Assembly (NCBI RefSeq): GCF_016599855.1
Contig: NZ_CP067041.1
Location: 2,542,001-2,606,000, forward strand
DNA length: 64,000 bases
Reading direction: 5' to 3'
From: Bradyrhizobium diazoefficiens
GTDB lineage: Bacteria > Pseudomonadota > Alphaproteobacteria > Rhizobiales > Xanthobacteraceae
Numbering within the stretch: position 1 is the stretch's first letter; every line of letters starts with the position of its first letter. A program made the translations under genes and the position numbers. Under the pieces are notes generated by a model. The model saw only the letters and a program-made list of their open reading frames with translations, did not search any database and was not told the DNA's origin. Shown in pieces: positions 53,535 to 61,370 of the stretch.

Positions 53535-54409
53535 TCTACGACATAAGACACGTCACGACCTACGAATACGAGAGCCCGGTCAGCTTCGCCCGCTGCACGC
53601 TACGGCTGGAGCCAAAGGACGGTCGCGGCCAGGCGCTGATCTCGCACAAGGTCGAGATTCGTCCGCGTCCGTCCGAGCGCCATGTCCGCCGCGACTTCTT
53701 CGGCACGCTGACGGAGAGCGTGGTGATCGACGCCGCGCATCGCAATTTGCGTATTGATTCACGTTCCCGTGTTTCCGTCGATCGCAAGCCACCGTCGCGC
53801 GACGCCGTCGGTCCGTCCTGGGAGAGCATCCGCGACATCGCGTTCGAAGCGACCAGCCTAGGGCCGTCCTCGCCGGTCGGCTATGTCTTTGCAAGCCCGC
53901 TAGTGCCTGTTTTGCGCCCCGTGAGTGCCTATGCGGCTTCGAGCTTTGCGCCTGATACGGGCATCCTCGCCGGTGCGGTTGACCTCATGCATCGCATCCG
54001 CGCCGAGTTTCGCTACGATCCCAAGGCGACGGTGATCTCGACGCCGCTGGGCGAGGTCTTCGACAAGCGCCACGGCGTCTGCCAGGATTTTGCCCATGTG
54101 ATGATCGCAGGGCTGCGCGGGCTCGGCCTGCCGGCGGCCTATGTCAGCGGATATCTGCGGACCAGTCCGCCGCCCGGCCAGCCACGGTTGCAGGGCGCGG
54201 ACGCCACGCATGCCTGGGTGTCGCTGTGGTGCGGTGCGGAGCTCGGCTGGATCGATTTCGATCCGACCAATGATCTGCTCATCGCAAATGACCATATCGT
54301 GCTCGCCGTCGGCCGCGACTTCTCCGACGTCTCGCCGGTCGACGGCATCATCGTCGGTTCGCCAAAGCAGAAGCTCGGCGTCGCCGTCGACGTGCTGCTG
54401 GTGGAGTAA
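53531..54409 (+). CDS. transglutaminase family protein
   Basis: 292-residue protein with an N-terminal beta region (IYDIRHVTTYEYESPVSFAR) and a transglutaminase core. The triad is Cys184 (RHGVCQDFAHVM), His227 (DATHAWVSLW) and Asp244 (WIDFDPTND). It is distinct from, but homologous to, the first domain of the 47700 gene. Starting at GTG 53531 inside the end of the ATP-grasp gene, it completes the operon. In this family such domains may act as peptidases or amidases cutting gamma- or isopeptide bonds rather than cross-linking. The substrate is unknown. Confidence 0.88.
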   Translation: MIYDIRHVTTYEYESPVSFARCTLRLEPKDGRGQALISHKVEIRPRPSERHVRRDFFGTLTESVVIDAAHRNLRIDSRSRVSVDRKPPSRDAVGPSWESIRDIAFEATSLGPSSPVGYVFASPLVPVLRPVSAYAASSFAPDTGILAGAVDLMHRIRAEFRYDPKATVISTPLGEVFDKRHGVCQDFAHVMIAGLRGLGLPAAYVSGYLRTSPPPGQPRLQGADATHAWVSLWCGAELGWIDFDPTNDLLIANDHIVLAVGRDFSDVSPVDGIIVGSPKQKLGVAVDVLLVE

Positions 54410-54605
54410 GCGCGGTGTCGCGGTGCGGTCGCCCGGATGTATCGATCCGTTGCCGCAACCGTGATCTCGCAGAGCACAACGGTAACATATTTCCGTAATC
54501 GCGTTCTCGGGGGTTTGGTCACTTGGCCCAAGATGGGCTATGCTGGTCGTTGCGTCGAGGACGAGAATGAGACGTCAGGAGTTGGCGTGGGACACCACCG
54601 GCAAG

Positions 54606-54632
54606 CGGGGCTGCATCAAACGGGGCTGCATC
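54606..54632 (+). repeat. tandem direct repeat just upstream of the HD-domain gene
   Basis: CGGGGCTGCATC occurs twice with a 15-base period (54606-54617 and 54621-54632), ending one base before ATG 54634. It covers the place where a ribosome site should be, so copy number might affect translation. Confidence 0.6.
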
Positions 54633-54633
54633 C

Positions 54634-55461
54634 ATGATGACGTTACCGCGACTGGCGGCCGAATCCCTCGAGAAGCTGCTGGGAACGTTCATGCGGCGTC
54701 GGTACGGCGAGACCGCTGCAAGCATCGTCGAGAGTGCGACCCGCACCGCGATGGAATGCATCGGCAACAGCGATGCGCTTTACCATAACATCGAGCACAC
54801 GATGCTGGTGACGCTGGCGGGTCATTCCATCCTGAGTGGTCGAAGTCTCCATATCCACCTGACGGCCGAGGATTACGTCCACGTTCTGATCGCCTGCCTC
54901 GCTCACGATATCGGCTATGTGCGCGGCCTGTTCGAGGAGGATGACCGGGACGGCTTCCTGATCGACGCCGCCGACACCAAGGTCTCGTTGCCGCGTGGTG
55001 CGTCGGACGCCAGCCTGATGATGTATCACGTCGATCGATCGAAGCTTTATGTGACGCGACGGCTGCAACATATTCCAGGGCTCGATCCGGAGCGCATCGC
55101 CCGCGCCATCGAGGGCACGCGTTTCCCGGCCCGGGAAGGCCAGGAGTATGACGACGAGGCCTCGATCCTGCGCGCTGCAGACTTCATCGGTCAGCTCGGC
55201 GATCCCAACTATCTGCGCAAGGCCAACGCGCTCTATTACGAGTTCGAGGAGGTCGGCATGAACCGCCAACTCGGCTACGACTCGCCCGCCGATATCGTGA
55301 ACCGCTATCCACAATTCTACTGGAACAGCGTCGCACCACATATCCAGACCGAGATCGGCTATCTCAACAAGACCGAGATCGGCCGGCAGTGGATCGCCAA
55401 TCTCTACAGCAACGTCTTCCGCGCTGAACGCGACATCTCGCTGTCCGGACCGCAGAAATAG
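54634..55461 (+). CDS. HD-domain metal-dependent phosphohydrolase
   Basis: 275-residue protein with an HD fold. HNIEHTMLV (first metal histidines near residue 52), CLAHDIGYVRG (the HD pair near residue 90) and later DEASILRAADFIGQLGDPNYL supply the usual histidine and aspartate set of phosphodiesterases and nucleotide phosphohydrolases. There is no GYP motif, so cyclic-di-GMP hydrolysis is unlikely. Substrate unknown. The 224-base gap before it holds no gene. A decayed alpha/beta hydrolase fragment follows, in the same frame beyond the stop. Confidence 0.83.
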   Translation: MMTLPRLAAESLEKLLGTFMRRRYGETAASIVESATRTAMECIGNSDALYHNIEHTMLVTLAGHSILSGRSLHIHLTAEDYVHVLIACLAHDIGYVRGLFEEDDRDGFLIDAADTKVSLPRGASDASLMMYHVDRSKLYVTRRLQHIPGLDPERIARAIEGTRFPAREGQEYDDEASILRAADFIGQLGDPNYLRKANALYYEFEEVGMNRQLGYDSPADIVNRYPQFYWNSVAPHIQTEIGYLNKTEIGRQWIANLYSNVFRAERDISLSGPQK

Positions 55462-55509
55462 AAGATCCGGGCGACCGCTGCCAAGCTTGCGGCGGCAGAA
55501 ATATCCGCG

Positions 55510-55745
55510 ATGGTCGAAGGCGACGCCGCGATCGAGGCGAAGCTTGCCGCATAACCGCCGGTCTGCATCCCAACGATCGCGATCGATGGCGACAGCGACG
55601 GCGTCAATCCCGGCACCGCGCAGCACGCGCGCAAGTTCGAGGGCTTTTTCGAGCGCCGCGTGTTCGCCGGCGCCGGTCATAATCTGCCGCAGGAGCGGCC
55701 CGCCGAACGGGCGCAAGCTGTGCTCGACGTCCGGAAGGCGGGCCT
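55510..55745 (+). pseudogene. alpha/beta hydrolase C-terminal remnant with in-frame stop
   Basis: The 401 bases between the HD gene and folE encode, in one frame, VEGDAAIEAKLAA, a TAA at 55552-55554, then [55 protein letters not shown]. This matches the end of haloalkane-dehalogenase/epoxide-hydrolase-like alpha/beta hydrolases, including the acid loop IAIDGDSDG and catalytic-histidine loop GAGHNLPQE. The stop replaces what is probably Gln (CAA or CAG to TAA). The N-terminal part with the nucleophile is missing. The edges are approximate. Confidence 0.65.
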
Positions 55746-55862
55746 CGTGGAGCCGCCTTTCCAGCGCTGCGCCGATTTTTGCCGATCCTGGGAACCTTTT
55801 CCGATTGCAGCCGTCCAAGCTGTGGGGCCGATGTACGCGGCCCGTTGCAGGGGAGGTTTGAG

Positions 55863-56489
55863 ATGAAGTCACAAGCGCGCAGGCTGGAACGTGTCGCGGT
55901 CGCGCAGGCGCCGAGCGGACGGCCTGACAGAGCGGAGGTCGAGCAGGCGGTCCGGACCATGATCCGCTGGGCCGGCGACGATCCCGCGCGCGATGGTCTG
56001 CGCGAGACGCCGGATCGTGTCGCGCGCGCCTTCGAGGAATATTTCTCCGGTTATGCGCAGGATCCGACCGAAATCCTGCAAAAGACCTTTGAGGAGATCG
56101 AAGGCTATGACGAGATGATCGTCCTGCGCGGCGTTCGCTTCGAGAGCCATTGCGAGCATCACATGGCGCCAATCGTCGGCCGCGCCTGGATCGCCTATAT
56201 CCCGCAAGGGCGTGTGGTCGGCATCTCCAAGCTCGCGCGTGTCGTCGACATCTACGCCAAGCGTCTCCAGATCCAGGAGAAGATGACCGCGCAGATCGCC
56301 AACACGATCAACGACGTGCTCAAGCCTGAAGGCGTCGGCGTCATCATCAAGGCGACGCATCACTGCATGACCACGCGCGGCACGCACAAGCCGGGGACCG
56401 ATCTCGTCACCAGCCGCATGCTCGGTGTGTTCCGCGACAATGCGCTGACGCGCCAGGAGCTGTTGGGGTTGGCCAACTCGGACGATTGA
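55863..56489 (+). CDS. folE: GTP cyclohydrolase I
   Basis: First step of tetrahydrofolate/pterin synthesis, converting GTP to dihydroneopterin triphosphate. The 208-residue protein has the zinc-binding [40 protein letters not shown] and the C-terminal [18 protein letters not shown]. It is complete. ATG 55863 has a strong GGGGAGG site. The gene begins after the alpha/beta hydrolase remnant and is followed, 26 bases on, by the Rieske-FAD protein, probably in one transcript. Confidence 0.96.
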   Translation: MKSQARRLERVAVAQAPSGRPDRAEVEQAVRTMIRWAGDDPARDGLRETPDRVARAFEEYFSGYAQDPTEILQKTFEEIEGYDEMIVLRGVRFESHCEHHMAPIVGRAWIAYIPQGRVVGISKLARVVDIYAKRLQIQEKMTAQIANTINDVLKPEGVGVIIKATHHCMTTRGTHKPGTDLVTSRMLGVFRDNALTRQELLGLANSDD

Positions 56490-56515
56490 TCCGCGACAGC
56501 TAAGGAGATGATGCC

Positions 56516-58039
56516 ATGACCGAGGACAAGAAGCCGAGCGGACCCGACCTGATCAAGGGCGTGTCGCTGACCGAATTCAAGGAGGGCAAGCTGCTCGGCC
56601 ATGTCGGCGAAGAGGACGTGTTGCTCGTCCAGGCCGGCGGCAAGATTTTTGCGATCGAGCCGTCCTGCACTCACTACCACGGACCGCTCGCCGAAGGGCT
56701 CGTGGTCGGCGACACCATCCGTTGTCCCTGGCATCACGCTTGCTTCTCCCTGCGATCAGGCGAGGCGGCACGTCCGCCGGCGCTGAATGCGCTGGCGGTG
56801 TGGGACGTCACGCGCGATCGGGACAGGATCATCGTTGCGCGCAAACGCGAGGCACCGAAGCCGTCGGCAGCGCACCGCCTAAGCCCGACGCCGGAAAGAT
56901 TCGTCATTGTCGGCGGCGGTGCGGCCGGCTTTGCGGCAGCCGAGACGCTCCGCCGCGAGGGCTTTGCCGGAGCCATCACGATGCTCAGCAGCGACGGCGC
57001 AATGCCGGGCGATCGCCCCAATCTCTCCAAGGATTATCTCGCCGGCAACGCGCCGGAGGATTGGCTGCCGCTGCGGGACGAGGACTATTATCAGGACGCC
57101 GGCATCGATCTCCGGCTCAACACGATCGTCTCGGCGATCGATCCGAAGACTCGCAGCGTCACGCTGGGCAATGGCGACAAGCTTGCCTTCGACCGGCTGC
57201 TGCTTGCGACAGGCGCGGAGCCCGTCAAACTTCAGATCCCCGGCGCCGACCAGCCGCATGTCCACACGCTGCGCTCGGTCGCCGACAGCCGCGCGATCAT
57301 CAAGGCCGCGGGCAGCGCCAGGCTCGCGCTGGTGATCGGCGCGAGCTTCATCGGCCTCGAGGTCGCGGCGTCGCTTCGCGCGCGCAAGGTCGAGGTGCAC
57401 GTGGTCGCGCCGGAAGAACGTCCGATGCAGAAGCTGCTCGGTCCTGACATGGGCGACTTCGTGCGTGCTCTGCACGAGGAGAACGGCGTCAACTTCCACT
57501 TGAAGGACACCGTGGAGAAGCTCGACGGCATGCGTGCCACGCTGAAGAGCGGAGGCGTGATCGAGGCCGATCTGGTCGTCGTCGGCATCGGCGTCAAGCC
57601 GCGCCTTGCGCTCGCCGAGCACGCCGGGCTTGCGGCCGATCGCGGCGTCAGCGTCAGCGAATATCTGGAGACCAGCGTCGCCGGAATCTTCGCGGCCGGC
57701 GACATCGCGCGCTGGCCCGATCCGCATTCGCGGCAAACCATCCGCGTCGAGCACTGGGTGGTCGCGGAGCGGCAGGGCCAGACCGCGGCGCGCAACATGC
57801 TTGGCAAGCGCGAGCGCTTCGATGCCGTGCCGTTCTTCTGGAGCCAGCATTACGACGTGCCGATTAATTATGTCGGCCACGCCGAGAGCTTTGACGACAT
57901 CGCCATCGAGGGCAGCATCAGGGATAAGGATTGCCTGCTGAAATACCGCAAGGACGGCCGTGTGCTTGCGGTTGCCTCGATTTATCGCGATCTCGATAAT
58001 CTCAAAGCCGAACTCGACATGGAGCGGTCGCGCGGTTGA
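56516..58039 (+). CDS. FAD-dependent oxidoreductase with N-terminal Rieske domain (AIFM3-like)
   Basis: 507-residue protein joining a Rieske [2Fe-2S] domain and a pyridine-nucleotide-disulfide reductase. Rieske ligands are Cys51, His53 (CTHYHGPL) and Cys70, His73 (CPWHHACF). The FAD motif is GGGAAGFAAAETLRREGFAG near residue 127 and the NAD motif GASFIGLEVAASLRARKVEV near residue 276. IFAAGDIARWPD is the conserved flavin tail. Domain order matches the apoptosis-inducing-factor-like ferredoxin reductase family. The electron acceptor is unknown; it may serve an oxygenase encoded elsewhere. Confidence 0.88.
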   Translation: MTEDKKPSGPDLIKGVSLTEFKEGKLLGHVGEEDVLLVQAGGKIFAIEPSCTHYHGPLAEGLVVGDTIRCPWHHACFSLRSGEAARPPALNALAVWDVTRDRDRIIVARKREAPKPSAAHRLSPTPERFVIVGGGAAGFAAAETLRREGFAGAITMLSSDGAMPGDRPNLSKDYLAGNAPEDWLPLRDEDYYQDAGIDLRLNTIVSAIDPKTRSVTLGNGDKLAFDRLLLATGAEPVKLQIPGADQPHVHTLRSVADSRAIIKAAGSARLALVIGASFIGLEVAASLRARKVEVHVVAPEERPMQKLLGPDMGDFVRALHEENGVNFHLKDTVEKLDGMRATLKSGGVIEADLVVVGIGVKPRLALAEHAGLAADRGVSVSEYLETSVAGIFAAGDIARWPDPHSRQTIRVEHWVVAERQGQTAARNMLGKRERFDAVPFFWSQHYDVPINYVGHAESFDDIAIEGSIRDKDCLLKYRKDGRVLAVASIYRDLDNLKAELDMERSRG

Positions 58040-58151
58040 GCCGCTCCGCCGGATATTGACTTGCTTGACCAGCAACTCGACGCAACTCCGTCTTGCGGAA
58101 CTCCGCCGAGCTGACGCGCTGCTGTTGCGCGGGACATGAGGGGCACTGTGC

Positions 58152-58310
58152 GTGCGGCCGCAAACGGTCGCCCTCTCCGCTGTGGACATCGCGCGTTCCT
58201 TCTGCGAGATCGCGCAGGCGCGGCTGTTGACCTTGCAAGCCGCCGACAAGATGGACCGCGAAAGCAACAAAGCCGCGCGCGACCGAGCGCGTAAGACTCC
58301 GGGTGTCGAA
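58152..58310 (+). pseudogene. acyl-CoA dehydrogenase fragment
   Basis: A 73-codon frame carries FCEIAQARLLTLQAADKMDR followed by ESNKAARDRARK, the C-terminal helical segment of acyl-CoA dehydrogenases (usual form IEQARLLTLKAAWMMD...GNKAAR). Nothing upstream or downstream continues the domain and the reading after ~58310 is unrelated. I therefore read it as a relic of a lost gene. It lies in the 483-base gap between the Rieske-FAD and RlpA genes. Confidence 0.55.
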
Positions 58311-58377
58311 GCCCGTGACGCTCAGGGTCATGTTGCTGACGCAATCTCTGTCTTAGACGGCGACAACTAAAACACTG

Positions 58378-58401
58378 TGCGGGACCACCTTGGTTCCCGC
58401 A
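58378..58401. other. hairpin in the gap before the RlpA gene
   Basis: TGCGGGA and TCCCGCA are perfect 7-bp arms, and the inner CCA/TGG extends the stem past a one-base bulge. No T-run follows on either strand, so a terminator is unlikely; a protein-binding or leader structure is possible. Confidence 0.4.
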
Positions 58402-58522
58402 ACGGTTCCATCGCCAGGGGTGGCACGAATCCGCAAAAGATCGGCGACAACGCGTCCGCGTTCGCTGGGCCATGTTTTGCGGCATCGGGAACCGGACGAT
58501 CGAAAAAATCAAAGGAGATATG

Positions 58523-59014
58523 ATGGTGTTCCGCTCGAGTGCCGCAATTTGCGGCGCCCTGGTCGCGCTTGGCGTTTCAGTTACAATTGCCCGTTGTGAA
58601 GCAAGTGGGGTTCATTCAAGCGCCGTCGTCGATGCCGCCGGTGGAGATGTGATCGTTGGCGCAGCATCCACGTACAATCCGTTCAAGCCCGGCAAGGAGG
58701 AGGGCGGCCCGAGAACAGCTTCCGGCGAGCGTTATGATCCCTCGGTCTGGACCGCTGCCATCAAGACGAGCTTGCGCCGGAAATTTGGCGGGGTCCAATT
58801 CGGGGCGAGACCGAAATATGCGTTGGTCGAGGCCGTCGGCAAGAAGGTCATCGTCAAGATCAATGACGTGGGGCCGCTCAGGCCCGGCCGCATCATCGAT
58901 CTCAATGAGCGGACGATGCGCCATTTCGATCCGAGCATGGAGCTCGGAGTCATTCCCGACGTCACGGTCAGGCCGCTGTCCGGCGACGATTGGACTCCTG
59001 GGCCGGTCGGCTGA
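58523..59014 (+). CDS. RlpA-like double-psi beta-barrel protein
   Basis: 163-residue exported protein. A signal peptide (MVFRSSAAICGALVALGVSV) precedes a DPBB domain with GAASTYNPF, RTASGERYDPSVWTAAIKT, VIVKINDVGPLRPGRIIDL and NERTMRHFD, as in septal-ring lytic transglycosylase RlpA family members. The C-terminal SPOR domain of E. coli RlpA is absent. No lipobox is evident. ATG 58523 is preferred since AAGGAG is 5 bases upstream; ATG 58520 is directly beside it. A rho-independent terminator follows. Confidence 0.83.
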   Translation: MVFRSSAAICGALVALGVSVTIARCEASGVHSSAVVDAAGGDVIVGAASTYNPFKPGKEEGGPRTASGERYDPSVWTAAIKTSLRRKFGGVQFGARPKYALVEAVGKKVIVKINDVGPLRPGRIIDLNERTMRHFDPSMELGVIPDVTVRPLSGDDWTPGPVG

Positions 59015-59150
59015 CGACGTGCCGGCGCAATCCGGTCCGCATCGTGCCCACCGCGACATTTTGTCGGCCAAACCCGTCATCATCCGTTCAAAATTTGTGG
59101 TTAGTGTCTGCTCGACGGTTGGTTCGCCGGATGTACGCGGACCGGATCGC

Positions 59151-59180
59151 AAGCCTCGGCCCGCGTGCCGAGGCTTTTCG
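59151..59180 (+). terminator. rho-independent terminator after the RlpA-like gene
   Basis: Perfect 10-bp stem AAGCCTCGGC / GCCGAGGCTT with a six-base loop (CCGCGT), followed by TTTTCGTTG. It lies about 135 bases downstream of the RlpA stop. The left-hand A pairs make it partly bidirectional. Confidence 0.72.
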
Positions 59181-59213
59181 TTGTCGGAACAGGCGTCAAC
59201 GTGAAGATTCGTG

Positions 59214-59400
59214 CTATCGCTCGCGGCTTTGCAGGCTCCCGATCAGCCGCCCAACCATCTCATCGATCTTGCCCGGTGTTGTCTGCGGATCGAGAAACTC
59301 GATATCGTCCACGTTCCAATATTCGACGCGATTGGCAACACCGGCAAAACGGCGCTCGATCATGGGACGCCGTGGTTCCACCAAAGACGCCCCGCCACCT
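59214..59400 (-). pseudogene. C-terminal fragment of a low-molecular-weight phosphotyrosine phosphatase-like protein
   Basis: Reading the minus strand gives GGGASLVEPRRPMIERRFAG, then VANRVEYWNVDDIEFLDP, then PGKIDEMVGRLIGSLQSRER and a stop at 59214-59216. This resembles the C-terminal third of LMW protein-tyrosine phosphatase/arsenate-reductase-fold proteins (VMEPRH..MIEARF...VEYWNV.DI...). The N-terminal CX5R active-site part is absent, and the frame leads directly into the stop region of the chemoreceptor gene at 59421. So it is a truncated remnant. Edges at the 5' side are approximate. Confidence 0.5.
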
Positions 59401-59420
59401 CGCGGCCGGCGGCCATGCGA

Positions 59421-61151
59421 TCATCCCGCTTTGGCGATCCGGCTGTCCGACCGCAGGTTCTGGAAGAACTTCTCGACCTCACGCGATAACGTGTCCGCGG
59501 TCGCGGTCAGGCTGCTCGCCGCCGTCAGCACGGATGATGCCGCCGTGTCGGTCTCGCCGATGGCGTCGCGGAGCGAGGTGATGTTGGCGACCAGCGTCTC
59601 GTTGCCTTGAGCTGCCGATTGTGCGTTGGACGAGATCTCGCGCGTGGCCTGGTCCTGCTGGCCGACGGCGCCGGCAATCGCCGAGGTGACCTCGTTGATC
59701 TCGCGCACCGCGCCGCCAATCTCGCGCACCGCCTCGACGGCGTTGCGGGTCGAGGACTGGATCATCGCGACGTTCTGGCTGATGTCGGCGGTCGCCTTCG
59801 CGGTCTGCCCCGCCAGCGCCTTCACTTCGTGCGCGACGACGGCAAAGCCGCGGCCGGCGTCACCGGCGCGGGCGGCCTCGATGGTGGCGTTGAGGGCGAG
59901 CAAATTGGTCTGCTCGGCGATCGCCTGGATCAGATTGAGCACGCCGTCGATGCGCTGCGTGGCGGCCGCAAGGCTCTCGATCTCGGCGATCGATTTCTCG
60001 GTGCGCTGACCGGTCTGCTCGACCGCGCCCGCGCTCTGCCGCACTTGGCGGCCGATCTCTTCCACCGACGCCGACAGCTCCTCGGCCGCGCCCGCCACCG
60101 CGGTGACGTTGTGCGCGGCTTGCTCGCTGGCGTTGGCCGCCGTGCCGGCGCGGCTGCTCGCGTCTGCCGTGACGCGCGTGATCGTCTGCGCGGTCTCGCG
60201 CATGACACTGGCGTTGTCGCTGAGGCCGCGCATGATCGCGCCGATCGCTTCGCGGAATCCTTCGACGGATTGTTCGATCTGATGGGCGCGCTGCTCGCGC
60301 GCGGCGGAGTCCTGGGAGACCTGCGAGGCGAGATTGCGGTTGCGGACCATCGCGTCCTGAAACACCTCGATGGCGCGGGCGAGCGCGCCGATCTCGTCGG
60401 CACGGCCAGAGTGCGGCACCACGACGTTCTCGGCGCCGTCGGCGACCTGCTTGATGGTCGCGGTGATCGCGGCGAGAGGCCGGGCGATCGAACGGGCGAT
60501 GATGATGATGCCGATCACGACGAGGGCCAGCGCCATGGCGCCGAGGCAGGTCAGCACGAGCGACAGAATGCGATTGGTCTCGGTCTCATGCGCGATCTGC
60601 TTGGCGCGTTCGGCATAGACCTTGGAGAGCGCCTCGAGATCCTTGTTCAATGCCGAGCGCACGGCGCGGTTGGCGTCGTTGTCGCCCCATTCGCGCCCGG
60701 CGGCCGCGTTGATTTCGACGCCGCGGCGCACCAGCTCCTTGCGGAAGTCGACGAACTGCTCGATGCGCTTCTTGAAGGTGGCGAACTGCTCGGCATCGTC
60801 GGCCTTGACGATGGTCTCCCAGCCTTTCACGACATCGAGGATCTGCGCGTTGAACTTGAGCAGGCCGTCGCCAAATTTCTTCACGACCTTCGGGTCGGTC
60901 GACATGTAAATGCCGCGCGATTCCATCACGACCGCGTAGACCAGCGAGTTGACGCGCTCGACGTTCAGTGCGGCCGCATTCGCCGTCTCGATCGCGCTGA
61001 TCAGATCGGCGCTGCGGCGGCTGTTGTAGTCGGACAGCATCGCGATCGCCGCGGTGAGCAGGGCAAACAGCGCGAAGATCGCGTAGAGCTTGTTAGCGAG
61101 CGTGAAACGTCCGGCCAGGTTGGCGGCATTCCCGGATCGATCGATTTGCAT
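59421..61151 (-). CDS. methyl-accepting chemotaxis protein
   Basis: 576-residue membrane chemoreceptor. A first helix at about residues 21-41 ([18 protein letters not shown]) is followed by a helical periplasmic domain of ~155 residues and a second helix at about 198-221. HAMP ([18 protein letters not shown]) and the signalling domain follow, with tip [20 protein letters not shown] near residue 413. It differs in its sensor from the receptor at 8786. It is divergent from eutB, so it may respond to a compound such as ethanolamine (inference). Confidence 0.93.
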   Translation of the reverse strand: MQIDRSGNAANLAGRFTLANKLYAIFALFALLTAAIAMLSDYNSRRSADLISAIETANAAALNVERVNSLVYAVVMESRGIYMSTDPKVVKKFGDGLLKFNAQILDVVKGWETIVKADDAEQFATFKKRIEQFVDFRKELVRRGVEINAAAGREWGDNDANRAVRSALNKDLEALSKVYAERAKQIAHETETNRILSLVLTCLGAMALALVVIGIIIIARSIARPLAAITATIKQVADGAENVVVPHSGRADEIGALARAIEVFQDAMVRNRNLASQVSQDSAAREQRAHQIEQSVEGFREAIGAIMRGLSDNASVMRETAQTITRVTADASSRAGTAANASEQAAHNVTAVAGAAEELSASVEEIGRQVRQSAGAVEQTGQRTEKSIAEIESLAAATQRIDGVLNLIQAIAEQTNLLALNATIEAARAGDAGRGFAVVAHEVKALAGQTAKATADISQNVAMIQSSTRNAVEAVREIGGAVREINEVTSAIAGAVGQQDQATREISSNAQSAAQGNETLVANITSLRDAIGETDTAASSVLTAASSLTATADTLSREVEKFFQNLRSDSRIAKAG

Positions 61152-61370
61152 GGTGTTCAGACTCGAATGGCCAGGAGCGGTCGGTGTGCGCGGTCGTATA
61201 AAATTGATGCAAAACTATGCAGAATGAAGATGGACGCAGTGTTAACGCGGCCGTTGGCGCCCTTCGCCCCTTGCCGCAGGAAAGTAAGATATTTCAGCGT
61301 CTTGATCCGAAGCTATAGTCTCAAGACCGCCTTGAAGTCGGTCATTGGCCGACAAGACCCGGAGGGGCCT

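Noticed and set aside
54643..56172. A 509-codon minus-strand frame across the HD gene and folE
   Set aside because: It is antisense to two recognisable genes and has no motif.
59607..61370. A long plus-strand extension upstream of eutB giving a 1048-codon frame
   Set aside because: The extension is antisense to the chemoreceptor and has no family resemblance. EutB similarity begins at TTG 61371, where there is a good ribosome site.
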